Source: Meghimatium bilineatum
Lineage: Eukaryota; Mollusca; Gastropoda; Stylommatophora; Philomycidae
Assembly (NCBI GenBank): GCA_034231615.1
Contig: CM067322.1
Location: 54,383,685-54,447,684, forward strand
Direction: 5' to 3'
DNA: 64,000 bases
The position numbers and the translations under genes were made by a program. Of the stretch, positions 54,901 to 60,900 are shown piece after piece; the stretch's first letter is position 1; the number at the start of each line of letters is the position of its first letter. Under the pieces are notes generated by a model, which saw only the letters and a program-made list of their open reading frames with translations, had not been told where the DNA came from and searched no databases.

Positions 54901-57900
54901 CATGGCACCTGATGATGATGATGACACTCAGGAAATCCCCACAGGAGTCCTGTTTCTTTCAGGAGATAGTGAAGAGTGTATATGCTAATAGTCACTATAG
55001 GCCATATATATTGTATCTCTCTTCATAATCTCCTTAAGCTATTTCAAGCTCATTCTAATTATATTCAATCCCATTATAACAATATTGTCCACCAATGTGA
55101 CTTCGTTCATAAAAAACATAAAATAATGAATTCAAAATAACTAATAACAGGTATGGTAGTCATAATCATCATTAGGTGCAATCTTTACATCAAAGGTTGG
55201 CCGCAATGGATCTTAAACATCTCTTTCTTGCCTTGATGGTGTACTCTGCTAAATTGTATCCTGTCCATATCACAAGGTTTCTTTTACATCTGTATCCCTG
55301 CATACTTCTTACTCCCTGCCTCTCAACTCTACTTTCAAGTAAGGTGTTCAACAAAGTGTAACATATGATTTCTATGGGCAGAATTTTACTTGGTGGCACC
55401 CCAAGTTGAATCATAAGATTTTTCTATACTTCTCCGAATGACTGAGGATGAAGTTGTTTGGAGGGCTTTTTATGCTGATGTATCCAGTATGGCATCCCTA
55501 CAAATCTGACAGGTTATGGAACTTATTATATTCAAAGTCTCATGTCTTTTAATAAATTCACAATATTTTATTTGTTTAATCTTTACTTATTTCAATACTT
55601 ATTTTTTTATATGCAGTGTTTCAGAACTTCTTTGTTTGTTGTCTGCTCCTTCCATGAAGTTTCCCGAGTTTTCTATATATTCACATTTGAAAGGCATTGA
55701 TTCTGTCTTCTAGTTGCTTGTTTATTATCCATGTTTCTGAACCATACATGTTGTATAGATTCTTGACTAGAATCTGGCTTCACAGTACTCTGGACATTCC
55801 CATAAGTACTCCGCCCTCCGTTCCAGCAGCCATCCCAGTGTATGTAGACTCAAGAGTCCCGGTCAGTTGTTGATTGTGTGATCTTTGGGACTTTCCAAAA
55901 ATTTACTTTTCTTCCCTCACCTATAGATACTCCCATTCTCTGTATGTGTACGTTCTCAGCCTCATTGACATATCTTCATCATGAAATGAATTTATTACTG
56001 CCTTCATTAAGTCTGATTTATCTCTTCTAAGCAATGTGCCGTCTATCGCTGCATTGCCTGCCTCGTTTCCTCTAACTCCAGCATGACCAGGATAGTATAT
56101 CCATGTAATGCTCTGAACAATTGAGTTGTTCAATAAGTCCCACCATTCTTTTCTATCTTGAGCAGCATAAGATAGAGGTTCCGGTTAAAGATGGCATCAG
56201 GAGTGGTCAAATATTGTATAGTAGATGTAGCATTTTATAATCCACATTTGTAGTTTGTGATTTATTTGGATGTTTTAAATTTCATCATGTATAGGTATAA
56301 TATTGATATCAAAACATCATGTGGGCTCAATTACAGTATAGTTCTCCACTGTGACCTTTGTTCCAGTTTCGAGGTGTTAAATGACCTTTGTCGTGTGATT
56401 TGGCAAGCTTACGGGTAAGTACTTAAGAGTAAGGTTAGGATTAGAAATAATATTTCTTATGTGTGCGCGAACCTCGCTCCGTGTGTAGCGGGCAGAAATA
56501 CTGTTCGCTCACCACAAATAATAGGAAATTGAAAAAATGTGTAAATTGGAAAACAAATAGATTATGCATAAGTTCGTCTGTGTCTAGATTTGAACTCAAG
56601 TGATTGTCAGATGTGATGTCACAGCAGCCATTATTTTGATTGGTGTTACGCAGGAATCCATGATGTTGGATAGTTAAAATTGTCAACAGTGTGCTATTTA
56701 TAGCACAGTGGAGAACTAATATGTACTTTTACCCATCATGTGTGGACAAAATACAAGCTGTGGACCAAATATGACACAGCAAGTAATTTTTATTGGCACA
56801 CCAGCAAGATTTAAAATTATAATATGCACTGGTCCCTGAGTTCTCAAAATATCAAATGATAAGCTAGATTGTAAACCAAGCCAGCTGTAAACCAAGATGC
56901 TAAACATTGATAAAGAGGAAACAATTAAATAGAATCTGGCACATCTTTCGGATCTATGGTCACAGTAAAATTTGACCTACCTGGTAGTTTTGAGGCATTT
57001 CCTAACATGATAAGAATGATGATCCCGGCGGAATGACAATCTAGTACCATAGTTTTTGGTAAAGGGGGGTTAAAAGGATTAGAATTAGTTTATAGATATT
57101 TGTAGGAGGGGGAAGAAGGGTTAGAATCAGTGTTTAGAATTAAGAATTAATTCTCTAAGAATTATCGTGTATAAATCAACATGATTTATAGCACAACAGC
57201 ATACAATCGCTTGCTGGTGGGCGGGGTGTGACGTCACAGCACTAGTCGCGGTAATTGGTTTTCTTGCGGAACTCCGTGAAGTCATCTGTTTAAACATGAA
57301 AACAGTGTGCTATTTATAGCGCTGTGACCATAGATAAGAACAATTTAGAATCTTTGATAACGCAAATTAAACACAAAGTCAGTGCTAAGTATTTTGGAAA
57401 CATTACATTATGTGTATGCACCTTTAATTATGAGAATTGGAGGCAACATAGATTTTGACTGATTATGATCTGAGTAAGTCATGTTATTAAAAAAATATAA
57501 AAGTTTTCTTACTAAACAAACTGTCAGTAGATAATGGCCTTGGCCGTAGATACGTTTTCAATTCAAAATGGGGGGTTTTATGTACGTAAACAAAAATTTA
57601 AAGAAAAGCATTTGCCCGTTTTCCATAATGACTTTTCGATACAAATTGTGATGAAGTTTGTGCTAAAAATCATTATGGGAGGCATTTTGCCTACCTTTCT
57701 AGTAGGTCTACTGAAAGTCATGTTCTAAAAGACTAATAATTTTCTTGGGAGTCCCACCTAATCGATGGGCTTGATGGCCGGTCCTGAATTTGGTTAAAAG
57801 AAAACAAATATGGTTGCACACCCCTAATCACAAATCCTTTTTCCTAGGCCGATGATTTAATAAATAATGTTTGTATTATTCAACTCCAATATGTTCAATA

Positions 57901-60900
57901 ATTTAAAATGTATAATAAAATAGCTTAATTAAGTTTAGCAAACAACTTCATACGGTTGACATGAAATGAAATCATTTTCTATAACTTCTTACCAATCTGA
58001 ATGCTCTCAATACGGATAGGCCAGGTACTTTCACGCCTCCAACGCTAAGTTCCATAAGAGACAGTGCCACAATGATGGAGTCAAAGATGTTCCAGCCATC
58101 CTTAAAGTAATTCACAGGGCTCATGGCTAGAATTTTTAGGAAAGCCTCAGCAGCAAAAATTATAGTAAAAAGCTGAAAAAGACATGAAATATGTGTGATG
58201 TTTTAATGCAGGACTATATGACAAGTTTATGACAACAGGTGCAATGAAAGAACGTCAGGTTGTGATGAAACATAAGTGCACAAGTGTTAAAAGAGAAATA
58301 TTTAACCTGAAGCAATCTAAAATTTGTAAAATTGTCTAATTTCCAATTTTAAACTGTTCATCTATGGTAGGTTCATCTATAATAGGTTCATCGATGGTAG
58401 GTTCATCTATGGTAGGTTCATCTATGATAGGTTCATATATAATAGATTCATCTATGGTATGTTACCTGTGGTAGGTCTGTCAATTATATATTTACCTATG
58501 GTGGGGGTCTGTCTAACTATGATATATTTACCTATGGTGGGGGTCTGTCTAACTATGATATATTTACCTATGGTCTACCTATTTAATTTTGTTTATTATT
58601 TATTGGTACCGATCATTAGAAAATACCTGCGATGAAGCTCTTGTTTCCTATGTGCAATGCCAATGTTTCTTCCACAGCTTTATTTCACGCACAGAAAACT
58701 TCAACTCTCTAACGGTGAGCAATGCCTTTCCAAGATGCCTCCTACTCACAGGGAGTTTATGTGTAGGACTATATGTAGGAAGCATATTCCACCATACATT
58801 ATGCGTACATCCAATCAAATGAAATCCTGCTACCATTTGTGGAATTAATGTTGGCTATTGTTGACCAATTCATATGAATGTGCGACTTCAATAGGGCTAA
58901 ATATTCATAGGCTGATTATTATACAAATGGCAACATTTGGTTAAAGAAAAGCATCTGATTTTGCAAAATTATATTTGTCCATAATTTGAGTATGTTATCA
59001 ACATATCAAAGGTTGTTTATTTTGTAAGCATTCTACAGTTACTCCTGGTATAGGAGTATCCACTGTATAATTTTCACTGTTGTGGTCTGAAAGACAATAT
59101 TAGGTTGTAGCATCAGTAAAACCGATATGCGAAAGGTGTAACTAAGAAACAGGGTAATACGTTTAGACAATCACCGGAAACACACAAGATAACACACAAA
59201 CATTGACGTTTCAACCACAAACTCTATCAAGAACATATTCACAAAAAACTGTGTCAGCTATCAAAATTGCCTATCGGTTATGTAGCCCATTGCATTTCGT
59301 GTAGGCTCATCTAAACGGTTCCTTTCTCTGTTTTTCATGATACCAAAAGTAAATATACTGCTGATAATCACGTAACAAGATGGTAAATAACTCTGTAAAC
59401 AATCTTTCATATTTCTTTCCGTATCCTACAGTTATAACCCAGTCACCGAAGAGTGTTAAAAATGCATGATCAAGTATCATATCCTCATGACGCCTGCATG
59501 ACTTCGGAGCTCGATAGGGGATCAGATTGTAGGGAACTGTTACCTGCCAAGGATGAAGGGGCCACTAAGAAGGTTATGGGATGGAGTTGGCTGTCTTATC
59601 CCATATAGTGTCGAAGTGACCCAGAAGTCATCCTGAAGTTGGATTTGTCAAGCAAAAAAGCGCAAATATCGCATGTAAGCTGTAAAGCAGGACATACAGC
59701 ATTCTATTTTCAGGACTACATCCTTCTGATCTGCAGAAAGTTGAAGTACAAGAATGCAACAAATGCAGAAGTATAAGTAAATCCTCATCATCATCAGGTG
59801 CCATGCCGGTTGGTTTAGGCGAGCATGGTTCTCCACTGCTTCATATCTTCAGCATTATGTATCAAGATCGTTATTGTTTCGCTGCTGTGCCAGGTTGTCT
59901 AACTGTCTAATATTTTCTCACATTGTTGCCCTCTGTCTCTGTTGCCTTCAATTTTACCTATGTGACTATATTCTCCAAACCTCCCTGTCTCATGAAATGG
60001 CCAAAAAATGAAGATTGTCTTGTTCTTATATTATTGATTAAGATCTCTTTCGCATTTGACTTTCAATACCTCCATATTAGTTTTTCTGGCAGTCCATTGT
60101 AATCTCAGCATTCTTCTGTAGAAACACATCTCTATTGCCTTTAATTTCTCACTTTCCTGTTTGTTTATTGTCCAAGACTCACATCCATATGTTAGTATAG
60201 GTGTTATATAGCACTGCAGAACTCTCTTCCTTACCTCTAATGACAAGGTCATATTGCACAATAGAGTTCAACATATTGCAAAATATATTTTCCATTTTTC
60301 TGAATGTTGATTTTGCTTGCCCTATTCTGCTTCTTATTTCTGTTGAACTCTTCCATCTGCTGTAATCGTTGTACCTAAATTTTTGAATTGGTAGACCTGT
60401 TTTAATACTACATCATTTAGTATCATTTAATACTAAATACTATATATTTAATACTTTGATCTTTCAAGGTGTGGTATTTTGTTTCTTTGAAATAACCATT
60501 ACTTTTGTTTTAATTATTTAGGAAGTGGTATCTCTCTGTACTTTCTGTGACTATTACATTAATTAAATCTTGAAGGTTTTCCTCACTTTTATGAATCAGA
60601 ACAATGTCATCCGCATATCTCAAATTACTTATGTTATGTCCTCCCACTGATATCCCTCGGATATCAACTATTACACGCATTATGTTTTCACTGTATAACG
60701 AGAACAGGTCTGATGAAAGTATATATCCCTGTCTAACTCCTTGTTTTATTTGTTGAAAAGGGCCAAATTAATTCCCTACTCTTATTGCTGCTGTTTGTTG
60801 CTAGTACATGTTAATTATGATTCCTTACTAGTGATGTTCTAATTCTCTATCATGTATATAACTTCATTATGTTTAACTTTATCAAATGCTTTTGTGTAGT

